This document shows positions 18,638 to 27,487 of a DNA stretch of 64,000 nucleotides, piece by piece. Source of the stretch: Campylobacter concisus ATCC 51562. GTDB lineage: Bacteria; Campylobacterota; Campylobacteria; Campylobacterales; Campylobacteraceae. Every line of letters starts with the position of its first letter. Position 1 is the first letter of the stretch. The notes under the pieces are model-generated. The model was not told where the DNA came from. It saw only the letters and a program-made list of their open reading frames with translations, and ran no database searches. The position numbers were made by a program, and so were the translations under genes. The stretch covers positions 62,001 to 126,000 of the forward strand of contig NZ_ANNI01000003.1 in NCBI RefSeq assembly GCF_000466745.1. The letters are read 5' to 3'.

Positions 18638-20030
18638 CTTTTATCCTTTTTATTATCCCTGTTGTGCTTTTGCCCTCGACAAAGTCAATTAGCCTGACCT
18701 CTTTTACGATATCGCTACCAATAACCTCTTTATCTTTATAATCAGCCCCTTTTACAAGCACGTCAGGCTTTATCTTTGTTATCAAATTTAATGGCGTATC
18801 CTCGTCAAATATCACGACATAATCGACAAACCCAAGCCCACTTAGCACGCAGGCTCTATCATCTTGCGAGTTTATAGGCCTCGCCTCGCCTTTTAGCCTC
18901 TTAACTGAAGCATCAGAATTTAGCCCAACAACCAAAAGATCGCCAAGCTCCCTTGCGCGTGCTAGGTATTTTACGTGCCCAGCGTGCAAAATATCAAAGC
19001 AACCATTTGTGAAAACGACCTTTTTCTTATCCTTTTGGCTCAAAATTTCTTCTAGCTCCTCAACGCTTTTAAGCTTGTGCTCGAAATTTGCCCCAAATGA
19101 GCTATTTAACAGCTGCTCGATCTCGCTAAAGCTAGCCGTTGCGCTGCCGATCTTAGCCACGACAACGGCTGCAGCAAGATTTGCTATCTTTATCGCCTCT
19201 TTTATGTCAGCCCCATTTGCTAGCATATAACCAAGTGTAGCTAGCACCGTATCTCCAGCACCAGTGACATCAAAGACCTCTTTTGCTTTAGCGGCAAAGA
19301 TGTGCAGCCTGTCATCATATAGCGCGATGCCCTCTTCTGAGATCGTGATGATCGAATAGGTCAAATTTAGCTCGTCTTTTAGCTGTTTTATCGCCTTTTC
19401 AAGCTCAACCTTGTCTCTTATCTTTAAATTTGTAGCCTCACTCGCCTCTTTTTTATTTGGCGTCAGAAGGGTTGCGTTTTTATACTTTGAGTAGTCGCTA
19501 CCTTTTGGGTCGATAAGTACTGGGATATTTAGCCTCACGCACTCGCTTATGATCTCTTGGCAGACCTTCTCGCTAAGCACGCCTTTGCCGTAGTCGCTTA
19601 GCAAGACAGCCTTAAAATTTGCAAGATTTTCTTTGACTTTCAAGACAAGCTCATCTTCTAAATTTATCTTGACAACGCTCTCTTTATCGATCCTGACAAC
19701 TTGCTGGTGCGATGCCATGATACGGCTTTTTATTGAGCTTTCACGCCCTTTTTCGGTGAGTATGAGCTCATCTTTTACGTTTAGCTCAGCAAGCCTCTCT
19801 TTTATCTTTTTGCCAGCCTCATCATCTCCCAAAACGCTAGCCACGCTCACGTTTGCGCCAAGTGAGAGCAAATTTCTCACCACGTTGCCAGCGCCACCAA
19901 GCGTGTAGGTTTCGTTATTTATCTTTACAACCTGCACTGGCGCTTCTGGCGAGATGCGGTCGCAGCTGCCCCAGATATAGTGGTCCAGCATGAGATCGCC
20001 GACGACTAAAATTTTAACTCTCTTAGCCAT
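18612..20030 (-). CDS. hldE: Bifunctional heptose 7-phosphate kinase / heptose 1-phosphate adenylyltransferase
   Basis: Carries out two steps of ADP-heptose synthesis: phosphorylation at C1 and, after GmhB acts, adenylylation. The 472-residue protein is a fusion. The N-terminal ribokinase-fold half has [11 protein letters not shown] near residue 11 and the [13 protein letters not shown] anion hole near residue 255. The C-terminal cytidylyltransferase-like half begins near residue 340 with [16 protein letters not shown]. It overlaps hldD by 8 bases and gmhA by 26 bases, indicating translational coupling. Confidence 0.96.
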   Translation of the reverse strand: MAKRVKILVVGDLMLDHYIWGSCDRISPEAPVQVVKINNETYTLGGAGNVVRNLLSLGANVSVASVLGDDEAGKKIKERLAELNVKDELILTEKGRESSIKSRIMASHQQVVRIDKESVVKINLEDELVLKVKENLANFKAVLLSDYGKGVLSEKVCQEIISECVRLNIPVLIDPKGSDYSKYKNATLLTPNKKEASEATNLKIRDKVELEKAIKQLKDELNLTYSIITISEEGIALYDDRLHIFAAKAKEVFDVTGAGDTVLATLGYMLANGADIKEAIKIANLAAAVVVAKIGSATASFSEIEQLLNSSFGANFEHKLKSVEELEEILSQKDKKKVVFTNGCFDILHAGHVKYLARARELGDLLVVGLNSDASVKRLKGEARPINSQDDRACVLSGLGFVDYVVIFDEDTPLNLITKIKPDVLVKGADYKDKEVIGSDIVKEVRLIDFVEGKSTTGIIKRIKDAKNNDKK

Positions 20031-21012
20031 TTATCTCTTCCTTGTAAATTCTCTTTATTTCTGGCAAGTAGTCTTTTATTGCCTCTTCCAAGCTCCAAGT
20101 CGCGCTAAAACCAAATGCCTCGCGAGCTGGAGCTACGTCGGCCTCTGTATGAAACTGATATGAGCCGATAAATGGATTTTTGATATATTCGTTGCCTAAA
20201 TTTACGCCGATCTCGCGTTGCAAGATATCAGCGATATCTTGAAAGCTTCTAGCCTTGCCAGTAGCTGCGTTATAGACGCCACTTGGCGCGTCAAGTGCTT
20301 TTATGTTTGCGTCAATGATATCTTTTATATAGACAAAGTCGCGTTTGATCTGGTCGCTGCCTTCAAAGAGTCTTGGGGTCTTGCCAGCTAAAATTTGCAA
20401 GCCAAATTGAAGCACCATTGAGGCGGTTTTATTTTTAAAAAACTCGCCCTTGCCAAAGACGTTAAAATACCTCAGTCCAACCACACTCACACCACGCTTT
20501 GCGTAAATTTTATTGATATTATCCATACTTAGTTTGCTAAAACCATAGACGTTATTTGGTGCTTCACACTCGCCAACTGTTTGTGGACTCTTTGCGTTGC
20601 CATAAGTCGCTCCAGAGCTTGCGTAGATCATCTTTGCGCCTAAACTCTCGCAGATATCAAGCAAATTTACAAAGGCGTTTACATTTGTTTTGATAAGCTC
20701 GTCTTGCTCTTTTACAGTCGTATCTGAGATCGCTGCCTCGTGGTAGATGACGTCTGGACGAAAGCTCTTTATCTTTTCAAGTGTGCTAGGATCGTTGATG
20801 TCACCAGCGTAAATTTCACCCTTAAATCCAAGTAAATTTTTAAAATGACCAAAGCTTTTTAGGTTGCCATTGCTAAATGTCTCGTCGTTTCTAAATTTAT
20901 CCACGACAAGCACGTGAGCATCTTTGTAATTTTCATCAAAATAGTGCGCCAAGGCTGAGCCGATAAAGCCAGCACCACCAGTTATAACTATCTTTTTTCC
21001 GTTTAAATTCAT
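20023..21012 (-). CDS. hldD: ADP-glyceromanno-heptose 6-epimerase
   Basis: Epimerises ADP-D-glycero- to ADP-L-glycero-D-manno-heptose, the last step before transfer to lipid A-Kdo. The 329-residue short-chain dehydrogenase-type protein has the nucleotide-binding IVITGGAGFIGSALAHYF at the N-terminus, the YHEAAISDTT segment and the catalytic YGFSKLSMD (Tyr-x3-Lys) near residue 140. It overlaps gmhB by four bases and hldE by eight. Confidence 0.96.
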   Translation of the reverse strand: MNLNGKKIVITGGAGFIGSALAHYFDENYKDAHVLVVDKFRNDETFSNGNLKSFGHFKNLLGFKGEIYAGDINDPSTLEKIKSFRPDVIYHEAAISDTTVKEQDELIKTNVNAFVNLLDICESLGAKMIYASSGATYGNAKSPQTVGECEAPNNVYGFSKLSMDNINKIYAKRGVSVVGLRYFNVFGKGEFFKNKTASMVLQFGLQILAGKTPRLFEGSDQIKRDFVYIKDIIDANIKALDAPSGVYNAATGKARSFQDIADILQREIGVNLGNEYIKNPFIGSYQFHTEADVAPAREAFGFSATWSLEEAIKDYLPEIKRIYKEEING

Positions 21013-21524
21013 AGTGATTTTTCCTTTTTTAGCTTATTTAAAACATCTCTTACATCTTTAAAATTTATGCCATCAAGCAAGAAATTTCTACCAACACCTG
21101 CCCTTTTGCCAGCCTCGACGTCGCTTGGCTTATCGCCTATCATGAGCGAGTTTTTAGGGTTTATATTAAACTCTTTGCAAGCATCAAGTATCATCTTTGG
21201 ATTTGGCTTTCTACAAGCGCAATCTGCCTCTGGGGCATGTGGGCAAAAATAGACTTTTGTGATGGAAATTTGCTCTTTTTTGAAAATTTCAAGCATAAAT
21301 TTATTTAGAGCGTCAAACTGCTCCTGCGTGTAGTAGCCTCTTCCGATACCTGATTGATTTGTCACGATAAAGAGTTTATAGCCAGCCCCAGCAAATTCCC
21401 TTAACGCATCAAAAATACCATCGATAAATTTAAAATCTTTTATCTCGTAAACATATCCAGCATCTTCGTTTATTACGCCGTCTCGATCCAGAAAAAGTGC
21501 TTTAATAGGCTCATTTTTATTCAT
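21009..21524 (-). CDS. gmhB: Heptose 1,7-bisphosphate 7-phosphatase
   Basis: Removes the C7 phosphate of heptose bisphosphate between the two HldE steps. The 171-residue HAD-family protein has the DxD motif (FLDRDGVINED, residues 11-21), IVTNQSGIGRG, the zinc-site cysteines and histidine (CPHAPEADCACRKPNP) and the GDKPSDVEAG motif. It is the first gene of the operon. No Shine-Dalgarno sequence precedes the ATG, and a TATAAT box ends seven bases before it, so its mRNA may be leaderless. Confidence 0.95.
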   Translation of the reverse strand: MNKNEPIKALFLDRDGVINEDAGYVYEIKDFKFIDGIFDALREFAGAGYKLFIVTNQSGIGRGYYTQEQFDALNKFMLEIFKKEQISITKVYFCPHAPEADCACRKPNPKMILDACKEFNINPKNSLMIGDKPSDVEAGKRAGVGRNFLLDGINFKDVRDVLNKLKKEKSL

Positions 21525-21530
21525 TTGGTG

Positions 21531-21536
21531 ATTATA
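21531..21536 (-). promoter_or_regulatory. -10 box (TATAAT) six bases before gmhB; candidate leaderless start
   Basis: A perfect TATAAT on the minus strand is followed by CACCAA and then the gmhB ATG. Transcription starting six or seven bases after the box would begin at the A of ATG. No AAGGA-like site is present, while almost every other gene of the window has one. Confidence 0.5.
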
Positions 21537-21581
21537 GCCAAAATATTTTAACTAGCTTCTTGCGAATTTACCTTTTTGTAC

Positions 21582-21587
21582 TATAAT
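21582..21587 (+). promoter_or_regulatory. -10 box (TATAAT) of the cytochrome c gene
   Basis: TATAAT lies 28 bases before the ATG, followed by an AAAGGA ribosome binding site. It sits in the short gap to the divergent heptose operon. Confidence 0.6.
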
Positions 21588-21615
21588 GCACAAACTTTTT
21601 TACAAAGGATGAAAA

Positions 21616-21918
21616 ATGAAAAAATTACTAATTGTTTCTAGCGTTGCAGCTCTACTTTCAACTGCTGCCTTTGCTGCAGATGGTGCTGCTATCTACAAAA
21701 AATGCATCGCCTGTCATGGTGCAAAAGCCGAAAAAGTCTTTAATAATAAAGTTCCAGCTTTAACATCTCTTGATGTAGCAGCTATTGAAGAGGCACTAAA
21801 AGGTTATAAAACAGGAGCAAATAAATTTGGTCTTGGCGCTATGATGAAACCAATCGCTACTCCAATGAGCGACGAAGATGCAAAAGCAGTGGCTGAATAC
21901 ATCCAAACTTTAAAATAA
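21616..21918 (+). CDS. Periplasmic c-type cytochrome (c553-like)
   Basis: A 100-residue single-haem cytochrome. It has a Sec signal (cleavage after AAFA near residue 20), the haem-binding CIACH (Cys30, Cys33, His34) and a methionine in the MMKPIATPM segment that can be the distal haem ligand, followed by the amphipathic C-terminal helix AEYIQTLK. Small cytochromes of this kind carry electrons from the bc1 complex to cbb3 oxidase or peroxidases in Campylobacter. It has its own promoter and terminator, so it is monocistronic. Confidence 0.93.
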   Translation: MKKLLIVSSVAALLSTAAFAADGAAIYKKCIACHGAKAEKVFNNKVPALTSLDVAAIEEALKGYKTGANKFGLGAMMKPIATPMSDEDAKAVAEYIQTLK

Positions 21919-21923
21919 TAATT

Positions 21924-21950
21924 AGGGGCATTCGCCCCTCCTGCATTTTT
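21924..21950 (+). terminator. Rho-independent terminator of the cytochrome c gene
   Basis: AGGGGC-ATTC-GCCCCT forms a 6-bp GC-rich stem with a four-base loop six bases after the stop codon, followed by a T-rich run. Confidence 0.75.
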
Positions 21951-22058
21951 AAATTTATACTAATTAATTTATAAAAACAATAGTAGGTGGGAATTTCTCT
22001 TTTTATATTTAAAAGTTATGAAACCTATTTTTTACTAATCTTTCTTTTTGCATATTAA

Positions 22059-22499
22059 AACAAAACTATTCTAGTCTTCAAAGCCATAAAGCAACGCTTA
22101 GAAATAGCTAAGAGCGTAAGTAAAATAGAGGCACGCAAACTCTTTACTGAAACAAAAGACAATGGAGTGCTTCGTATGGCTTACTACTGGGTATCTCAAG
22201 GGGCTTATGATAACTGCAAAGACCTACCCTTAAACAAGTGCCCCATAACTCATCTAAACCACGATACAGCAAATCGTATGTGGTGGGCTGTAAGAAACCA
22301 TTTAGGATATAAGGGAGAAAACAATACTCACGGACTATACGTATTACGCCATACAGTAGCTTCTAGGTTAGTGAGTTTGAAGGGATTTAATGCTCATAAA
22401 TTGATGGCTTTTATGGGTCATACGGATATTAAGAGCAGCTTATACTACGTTCATCTCAATGTAGATGATATACGTGATGGTGTGGGGGTTGGTGCTTAG
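22059..22499 (+). pseudogene. Truncated tyrosine recombinase (phage-type integrase), C-terminal part
   Basis: The frame is open from just after a stop at 22056 to the TAG at 22497-22499, about 146 codons, and holds only the C-terminal half of a tyrosine recombinase: HGLYVLRHTVASR (box II His-x-x-Arg), HKLMAFMGHTD and the catalytic Tyr in SSLYYVHLN. The N-terminal DNA-binding domain and the box I arginine are missing. A GTG at 22167 could start a 110-residue product, but there is no convincing ribosome binding site. It ends 28 bases from the encoded CCA end of tRNA-fMet, as expected for a decayed tRNA-targeted element. Confidence 0.8.
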
Positions 22500-22527
22500 T
22501 TAAAGGATGATAAAAGTAATGGGCATT

Positions 22528-22602
<75 letters not shown>

Positions 22603-22628
22603 ATAAGTATCATTTTGGATTTAAAAAG

Positions 22629-22703
22629 TGGATGGGGTAAGAGGATTCGAACCTCTGAATGACTGGACCAAAACCAGTTGCCTTACCGCTTGGCGATACC
22701 CCA
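22629..22703 (-). tRNA. tRNA-Gln (UUG)
   Basis: A 75-base cloverleaf: acceptor TGGGGTA pairs with TACCCCA, anticodon loop TTTTGGT gives anticodon TTG, the T arm is GGTTCGAATCC, and CCA is encoded after a T discriminator. It is transcribed with tRNA-fMet 26 bases downstream from a consensus promoter. Confidence 0.95.
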
Positions 22704-22721
22704 ATGTTTTTAAGAGTTGTA

Positions 22722-22750
22722 ATTATATAGATTTTAATGTGCTTTGTCAA
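22722..22750 (-). promoter_or_regulatory. Consensus sigma-70 promoter of the tRNA-Gln/fMet unit
   Basis: On the minus strand TTGACA (22750-22745) and TATAAT (22727-22722) are separated by exactly 17 bases. Full -35 consensus is rare in Campylobacter promoters and fits a strong stable-RNA promoter. The expected start is near 22715, about 12 bases before tRNA-Gln. Confidence 0.8.
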
Positions 22751-22754
22751 GACT

Positions 22755-22788
22755 TTTTAGAATTTTAATAAAAATTAAAATTCTAAAA
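22755..22788 (-). terminator. Long AT-rich hairpin after ftsK
   Basis: A 15-bp perfect inverted repeat (left arm 22755-22769, right arm 22774-22788) with a four-base loop lies 22 bases after the ftsK stop and just before the tRNA promoter. It probably ends the ftsK transcript. Confidence 0.6.
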
Positions 22789-22810
22789 TTAAAACAATTT
22801 ATGACTTTAG

Positions 22811-24943
22811 CTATAAAATTTCTCTTTGTCCTTTTGCATTCACTGGGCTTAAAACACCCATTTTTTCCATTTGCTCTATTATGTTTGCAGCTTTGTTGTA
22901 ACCTATTTTTAGACGTCTTTGCAGATAACTGATCGACGTTTTTTGCTCACTTAAAATGATCTCTTTGGCCTCTTCGTAAAGCTCGTCAAGCTCATCTTCT
23001 CCTAGAGTACCAGCGGCCACACTTCCGCTTGTGCCTTCTTCTATTAAAAATTTCTCATCATAAACTACATCTTGTTGCTCTTTTAAGAAATTTACAACCG
23101 TTTCTATCTCTTTTTCGCTAGCAAATGGTGCGTGAAGTCTTATCACGCCAGGGCTTCCTGGAGGTGTAAATAACATATCTCCTCGTCCAAGCAAGCTCTC
23201 AGCTCCCATTTGATCAAGGATGACCTTACTATCGATCCTCTGCCCTACCCTATAACTTATCCTACTTGGCAAATTTGCCTTTATAAGGCCAGTCACGACA
23301 TCGACACTTGGGCGCTGGGTTGCCACTATCAAGTGTATACCGCTAGCTCTTGCCATCTGTGCTAGGCGGCCGATATAAAGCTCCACATCCTTGCCACTAG
23401 TCATCATGAGATCAGCAAGCTCATCGATGATCACAACGATGTATGGAAACTGCTCGCCGCCTTCCTCTTTCATCTTTTCATTGTAGCTCTCTATATTTTT
23501 CGTACGAGTTTGGCTCATTATCTTATATCTTCGCTCCATCTCAGCGACCATATTGGCAAGTGCAGTGATCGCCTTTTTAGCCTCTGTAATAACTGGAGTT
23601 AGAAGATGTGGGATGTCGTTATATATGCTAAATTCAAGCATTTTTGGATCGATCATCATTAGACGTAAAGTTTGTGGGCTATTTCTATAAAGTAAGCTTA
23701 AAAGCATCGCGTTTATACCCACACTTTTACCAGATCCTGTAGTTCCAGCGATTAGCAAATGAGGTAGTTTTTTAAGGTCTGTCACAAAAGGGGCACCGAC
23801 GATATCTTTGCCAAGCGCCATAGTTAGCGGGCTACTTGCATTTTTAAAGACTTCGCTCTCTAAAATTTCTTTTAGGTATATAGTTTCTAAATTTTGATTT
23901 GGTACCTCGATGCCTACCACATCTTTACCAGGGATCGGCGCTTGGATACGGATCGTTTGAGCCTTTAGTGCCATCGCCAGATCATCTTGCAAAGTGAGGA
24001 TTTTACTCACCTTAATGTGCGGCGCTGGGCGAAACTCAAATGTCGTGACGATAGGCCCAGTATAAGTTCTAACCACATCGCCGTCTATTTTAAACTTACG
24101 GAGTTTATCAAGTAAATTAGAAATTTGTTGATCGATTTCAGCTTCATTGACACTATGCGAGCGTTTTGGCGGATCGTTTAAAAATTTAAGCGGTGGCAAG
24201 ACAAAATTCTTTGGCTTTTCGACGTTGCCTCGCTCTATTTGATCAAGCAGCTTCTTATTCTCAGCCACTTCGTTTAAAATTTCAACTCCATTTATAGTTG
24301 AGGCCCTACTCTCTTTTTCTGGCTCAGGCTCTAGCTCTTCATCTAAATTCTGTTCATCATCATTTAGCACCTGAGCTTCTATAAGCTCTTCTTCTTTTAT
24401 ATCATTATTCTTTTGTTTTTTGCGTTCGATTTTTGGAAGTTGTTTTTGTTTTATCTCTTTTAAATTTCTCTCTTCATGGACTTTTGTCTCTTTATCCACA
24501 AACGCCTTTCTTAAAACAATTATAAAATTTTCCCTAAAAGCAAGCCCAAGTGAGATAATAAACATCATAAGTATAGCAACCGCAGTGCCGATAGAGCCGA
24601 TCACCTCTTTTAAGGCACTAACTATGAAATTTCCAATTATACCGCCATTTATACTCGAAGCACTCAAGGCTTGAAACATTAAAAAAGCTACAAAAAAAAG
24701 AAAAATTCCTACCAAAAACTGAGCAAAATCAAAGTCAAATTTCTTAAAATTTTTATAGACAAAATAGCCCAAAATGATCAATAAAAATGGATAAACATAC
24801 GCGATAAGTCCAAAATATTTGATATTTAAAACACCAAGGCTTTGTCCAAGCGAGCCAACAAAATCAGCAGTTGGAGCAGCTGTAGCGATACCAAAATATA
24901 TAAAAATGCAAACAAAAATTGTAAATAAGATATGTCGTAAAAT
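22811..24943 (-). CDS. ftsK: DNA translocase FtsK, apparent ATT start
   Basis: Membrane-anchored ATP-driven DNA pump that clears the terminus region during division. The motor has Walker A GTTGSGKS and the VIIDELADLMM Walker B, and a C-terminal winged helix (ISYLQRRLKIGYNKAANIIEQME). The first ordinary start codon in frame is a TTG at 24781, which would cut away transmembrane segment 1 and half of segment 2. The open frame continues upstream to 24998 and encodes the missing segments, giving the four expected for FtsK. A TATAAT (24974-24969) and AAAGGA (24955-24950) lie upstream, and the codon six bases after AAAGGA is ATT at 24943. That gives 710 residues. The start codon is inferred. Confidence 0.88.
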   Translation of the reverse strand: MLRHILFTIFVCIFIYFGIATAAPTADFVGSLGQSLGVLNIKYFGLIAYVYPFLLIILGYFVYKNFKKFDFDFAQFLVGIFLFFVAFLMFQALSASSINGGIIGNFIVSALKEVIGSIGTAVAILMMFIISLGLAFRENFIIVLRKAFVDKETKVHEERNLKEIKQKQLPKIERKKQKNNDIKEEELIEAQVLNDDEQNLDEELEPEPEKESRASTINGVEILNEVAENKKLLDQIERGNVEKPKNFVLPPLKFLNDPPKRSHSVNEAEIDQQISNLLDKLRKFKIDGDVVRTYTGPIVTTFEFRPAPHIKVSKILTLQDDLAMALKAQTIRIQAPIPGKDVVGIEVPNQNLETIYLKEILESEVFKNASSPLTMALGKDIVGAPFVTDLKKLPHLLIAGTTGSGKSVGINAMLLSLLYRNSPQTLRLMMIDPKMLEFSIYNDIPHLLTPVITEAKKAITALANMVAEMERRYKIMSQTRTKNIESYNEKMKEEGGEQFPYIVVIIDELADLMMTSGKDVELYIGRLAQMARASGIHLIVATQRPSVDVVTGLIKANLPSRISYRVGQRIDSKVILDQMGAESLLGRGDMLFTPPGSPGVIRLHAPFASEKEIETVVNFLKEQQDVVYDEKFLIEEGTSGSVAAGTLGEDELDELYEEAKEIILSEQKTSISYLQRRLKIGYNKAANIIEQMEKMGVLSPVNAKGQREIL

Positions 24944-24949
24944 TTTAGA

Positions 24950-24974
24950 TCCTTTATAAAAAAGGCTTATTATA
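24950..24974 (-). promoter_or_regulatory. -10 box and ribosome binding site of ftsK
   Basis: On the minus strand TATAAT occupies 24974-24969 and AAAGGA 24955-24950. A transcript would start near 24962, so the start codon has to lie downstream of that point. The codon at six-base spacing from AAAGGA is ATT. Confidence 0.65.
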
Positions 24975-24997
24975 GCACGCTTGAGTTTAATTTTAAA

Positions 24998-25027
24998 AAA
25001 TCAGCAAGCTAGGCGGCCTGCTGATTT
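24998..25027 (-). terminator. Hairpin terminator of flgL
   Basis: AAATCAGCA / TGCTGATTT form a 9-bp stem just after the flgL stop, with a T-rich run on the minus strand beyond it. It separates flgL from the ftsK promoter. Confidence 0.65.
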
Positions 25028-25032
25028 AAATT

Positions 25033-27348
25033 TTAATTTAAATAATTTAGCAAGCTTAGTTGATTTATCTTTGCACTTGCTTGTAGGGTTGCTTGATAAG
25101 ATAGTGAAAGCTGCGTAAATTTCAAATATGACTCCGCATAGTCTGCGTCAATTACATCATTTTTAACAGTTAGCACATTCACTTTCATTACTTCGGCTCG
25201 CTCTTTTGTAGCGGTTAAAAGTCTTGATTGAGAGCCGATCTTTGTAAGCTCTTTATTTGCATGATCTATTAGATGATCAAGCCTTTGTAATGCGCCTTGC
25301 ATGCCGGTATTTCGTGGATCATTGCTATTTGCATCAGCTCTATAATATCCCTTTCTAACAGCCTCAATCATATTATCAAGGTCTTGAAAAACGCTGGTAC
25401 TTGGCTCATCAATAGTTAAAGCATTATTTTCATTAAAGCTAAAGACAGAACCCTTTCCTTGAGGGTGGCCAGCATTACCAGCCGTATCTCTACCGGTGCT
25501 ATCGCCATCAAATTTATCACTATTTTTTGCATCATACATAGTTACTTCTATGTTTGTTACTGATTTTGTCTTATCAGTTAAAACCATTCTGCCTTTATCA
25601 TCTAAAGTTGTCTCTACCGTGCCCTTTGTTTTTGATAAAGCCTCTTTATAGGCATTATAGTTTTGATCTCTTTTTACTTTTTCTATATCTGTATCAAAAT
25701 TTGCGTTTTCTGCATGTGGAGGATTTGGGATATTATCACTTGCTGCCATAGCAACGATATCCATGAGCTGCCTATAAGTAAAATCGCTAGCATAAGTTCT
25801 GTAACTTCCAAACTCATCTGAGTTATAGACTGTTAAAGTTCTAGTTGCAGAAGGCGTGCCACCTGGTGGTGTAGATGTTATTTCAAATTGCACTGGAGTA
25901 TCTGTACCCCCTGCTGTGCCCATTTTTACCTTTATGTCATATTTTGTACCAGTGATTGACTTTACTTGTAAATTTATCTCTTGGTCGTCAATATTAAAAA
26001 GCTCTCTCTTTCTAGCATCAACATCTTTTGGATATAAATTTCTATCGTAGCTCTCTTTTGTACCAGAAACTTCGCTTAGCTTTGTCTGATCTGTTGCATA
26101 TTCGCCCGTTCTTCTAGCTACTTGAGGTAAATTTGCGATTAGCTCATTATCCTTTCTCTCAAATCTAACCTTATCATAGTCAAATGCATTTGTCGCATTT
26201 CCATCTTTATCGGTATATTTGCTCTTTACAAACTCAGTGATATGAACTGTTTTTGGAACGTTATTTGCCATTGTTTCAAGATCTTCAAGAGAATTTACCG
26301 CATCAAGCGCGTTGTTTTGAGCGATTGCACCGCGATTTGGTGCTACTGATGTGGCTGCAACCATATGAAAGTCAATAGTTTGATTACCTTTAGTAAGATC
26401 TTTTATATTAAATTGTCCATCGTTATTTATACTCACATCAACAACTTTTGTTGTTTTTGTATTGCCAAATTCCATGCCGATTTTTTCCATAAGCCCAGCC
26501 ATTGTTGTATTTGCACTCATCTTAAATTTACTAGTAAATGTCGTGCCGTCTGGCTTTTTGCCTTGCATGAAAAAATATGTATCCGGAAAATTTACATTTG
26601 AATTATCTAAAAAATCATAATCCGGATTTATTGTTCCATTGTAAGAGCCGTCACTTCTAACCACTGAATCACTAGCGTAATTTAGCCCAATCATATTTTT
26701 TATCTTGCTGTTATCGTTTAGAAATTTTGGCGCATAAGAGATGTCGGTTCTAGTTTGATCAGCCAAACGAACATTTGTAGTCAAAATTTTACTGTAATCG
26801 CCATCTTTTCCTAAAAATAGATCATATCCTGGGATATTGTAAGGAAGCTCAACCTGAGCGCCAGCTGATGTTTTCATATAATCACGGTTGCCTTGATACT
26901 TTCCTGCACCATCTATTGGCTTTGTATCAACAGCACTTCCAGAAAACAAAAACTGCCCATTAACCGAAGTATTTGCAATATTTACAAGGTGATTTTTTAT
27001 GCCTTGAAGGTCATTTGCCAAAGCCTCTAGTGACGTCTTACTATGTACGCTGCTAGCTGCTTGGACTACTTTTGTCTTAAAATTTTCAAGCTGTTTTTCA
27101 AACTCTTGCAATGCGTTATCTGTATTTTTTGAGAAATTTACAGATTTACCAGTGGCATCAACTACTTGAGTGAGAGTAGTCGCTTCATAATCAAGCCTCA
27201 TCGCATCATTATAAGTCGCAGCACCATCGTATGGATCTTGAATTTTCAAACCATTTGAGAGCTGCTTATAGCTTTTATTTACACCAGTCATATTTTTTTG
27301 GTAGTCATGCAAAGTCTGGCTAAAACGTAGTTGGTTTGTTATTCTCAT
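25033..27348 (-). CDS. flgL: Flagellar hook-filament junction protein FlgL (HAP3)
   Basis: The second junction protein between hook and filament, exported by the flagellar type III apparatus. The N-terminal flagellin-like helical region (MRITNQLRFSQTLHDYQKNM, then YKQLSNGLKIQDPYDGAATYNDAMRL) and the C-terminal one (DADYAESYLKFTQLSLSYQATLQASAKINQLSLLNYLN) are clear. At 771 residues it has a large central surface domain, as in other Campylobacter FlgL/FlaD proteins and unlike the roughly 300 residues of enteric FlgL. A GG-N10-GC sigma-54 promoter precedes it. The ftsK gene follows as a separate unit. Confidence 0.95.
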   Translation of the reverse strand: MRITNQLRFSQTLHDYQKNMTGVNKSYKQLSNGLKIQDPYDGAATYNDAMRLDYEATTLTQVVDATGKSVNFSKNTDNALQEFEKQLENFKTKVVQAASSVHSKTSLEALANDLQGIKNHLVNIANTSVNGQFLFSGSAVDTKPIDGAGKYQGNRDYMKTSAGAQVELPYNIPGYDLFLGKDGDYSKILTTNVRLADQTRTDISYAPKFLNDNSKIKNMIGLNYASDSVVRSDGSYNGTINPDYDFLDNSNVNFPDTYFFMQGKKPDGTTFTSKFKMSANTTMAGLMEKIGMEFGNTKTTKVVDVSINNDGQFNIKDLTKGNQTIDFHMVAATSVAPNRGAIAQNNALDAVNSLEDLETMANNVPKTVHITEFVKSKYTDKDGNATNAFDYDKVRFERKDNELIANLPQVARRTGEYATDQTKLSEVSGTKESYDRNLYPKDVDARKRELFNIDDQEINLQVKSITGTKYDIKVKMGTAGGTDTPVQFEITSTPPGGTPSATRTLTVYNSDEFGSYRTYASDFTYRQLMDIVAMAASDNIPNPPHAENANFDTDIEKVKRDQNYNAYKEALSKTKGTVETTLDDKGRMVLTDKTKSVTNIEVTMYDAKNSDKFDGDSTGRDTAGNAGHPQGKGSVFSFNENNALTIDEPSTSVFQDLDNMIEAVRKGYYRADANSNDPRNTGMQGALQRLDHLIDHANKELTKIGSQSRLLTATKERAEVMKVNVLTVKNDVIDADYAESYLKFTQLSLSYQATLQASAKINQLSLLNYLN

Positions 27349-27376
27349 AATTTTTTCCTAAATTTTTATTCACTCT

Positions 27377-27392
27377 AAGCAAAAATAATTCC
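27377..27392 (-). promoter_or_regulatory. Sigma-54 promoter of flgL
   Basis: The minus strand reads GGAATTATTTTTGCTT, an exact GG-N10-GC with GGAA and TTGCTT elements typical of Campylobacter sigma-54 promoters. The GC lies about 31 bases before the flgL ATG. Confidence 0.8.
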
Positions 27393-27487
27393 GCTTGTTT
27401 TTATATCGGTAAAAATTTGATTTTTTTTAGCACAAAAAGTTTATTGTATAATCCAACAAAAATTTATATATAAAATAGGTAAGAAAA

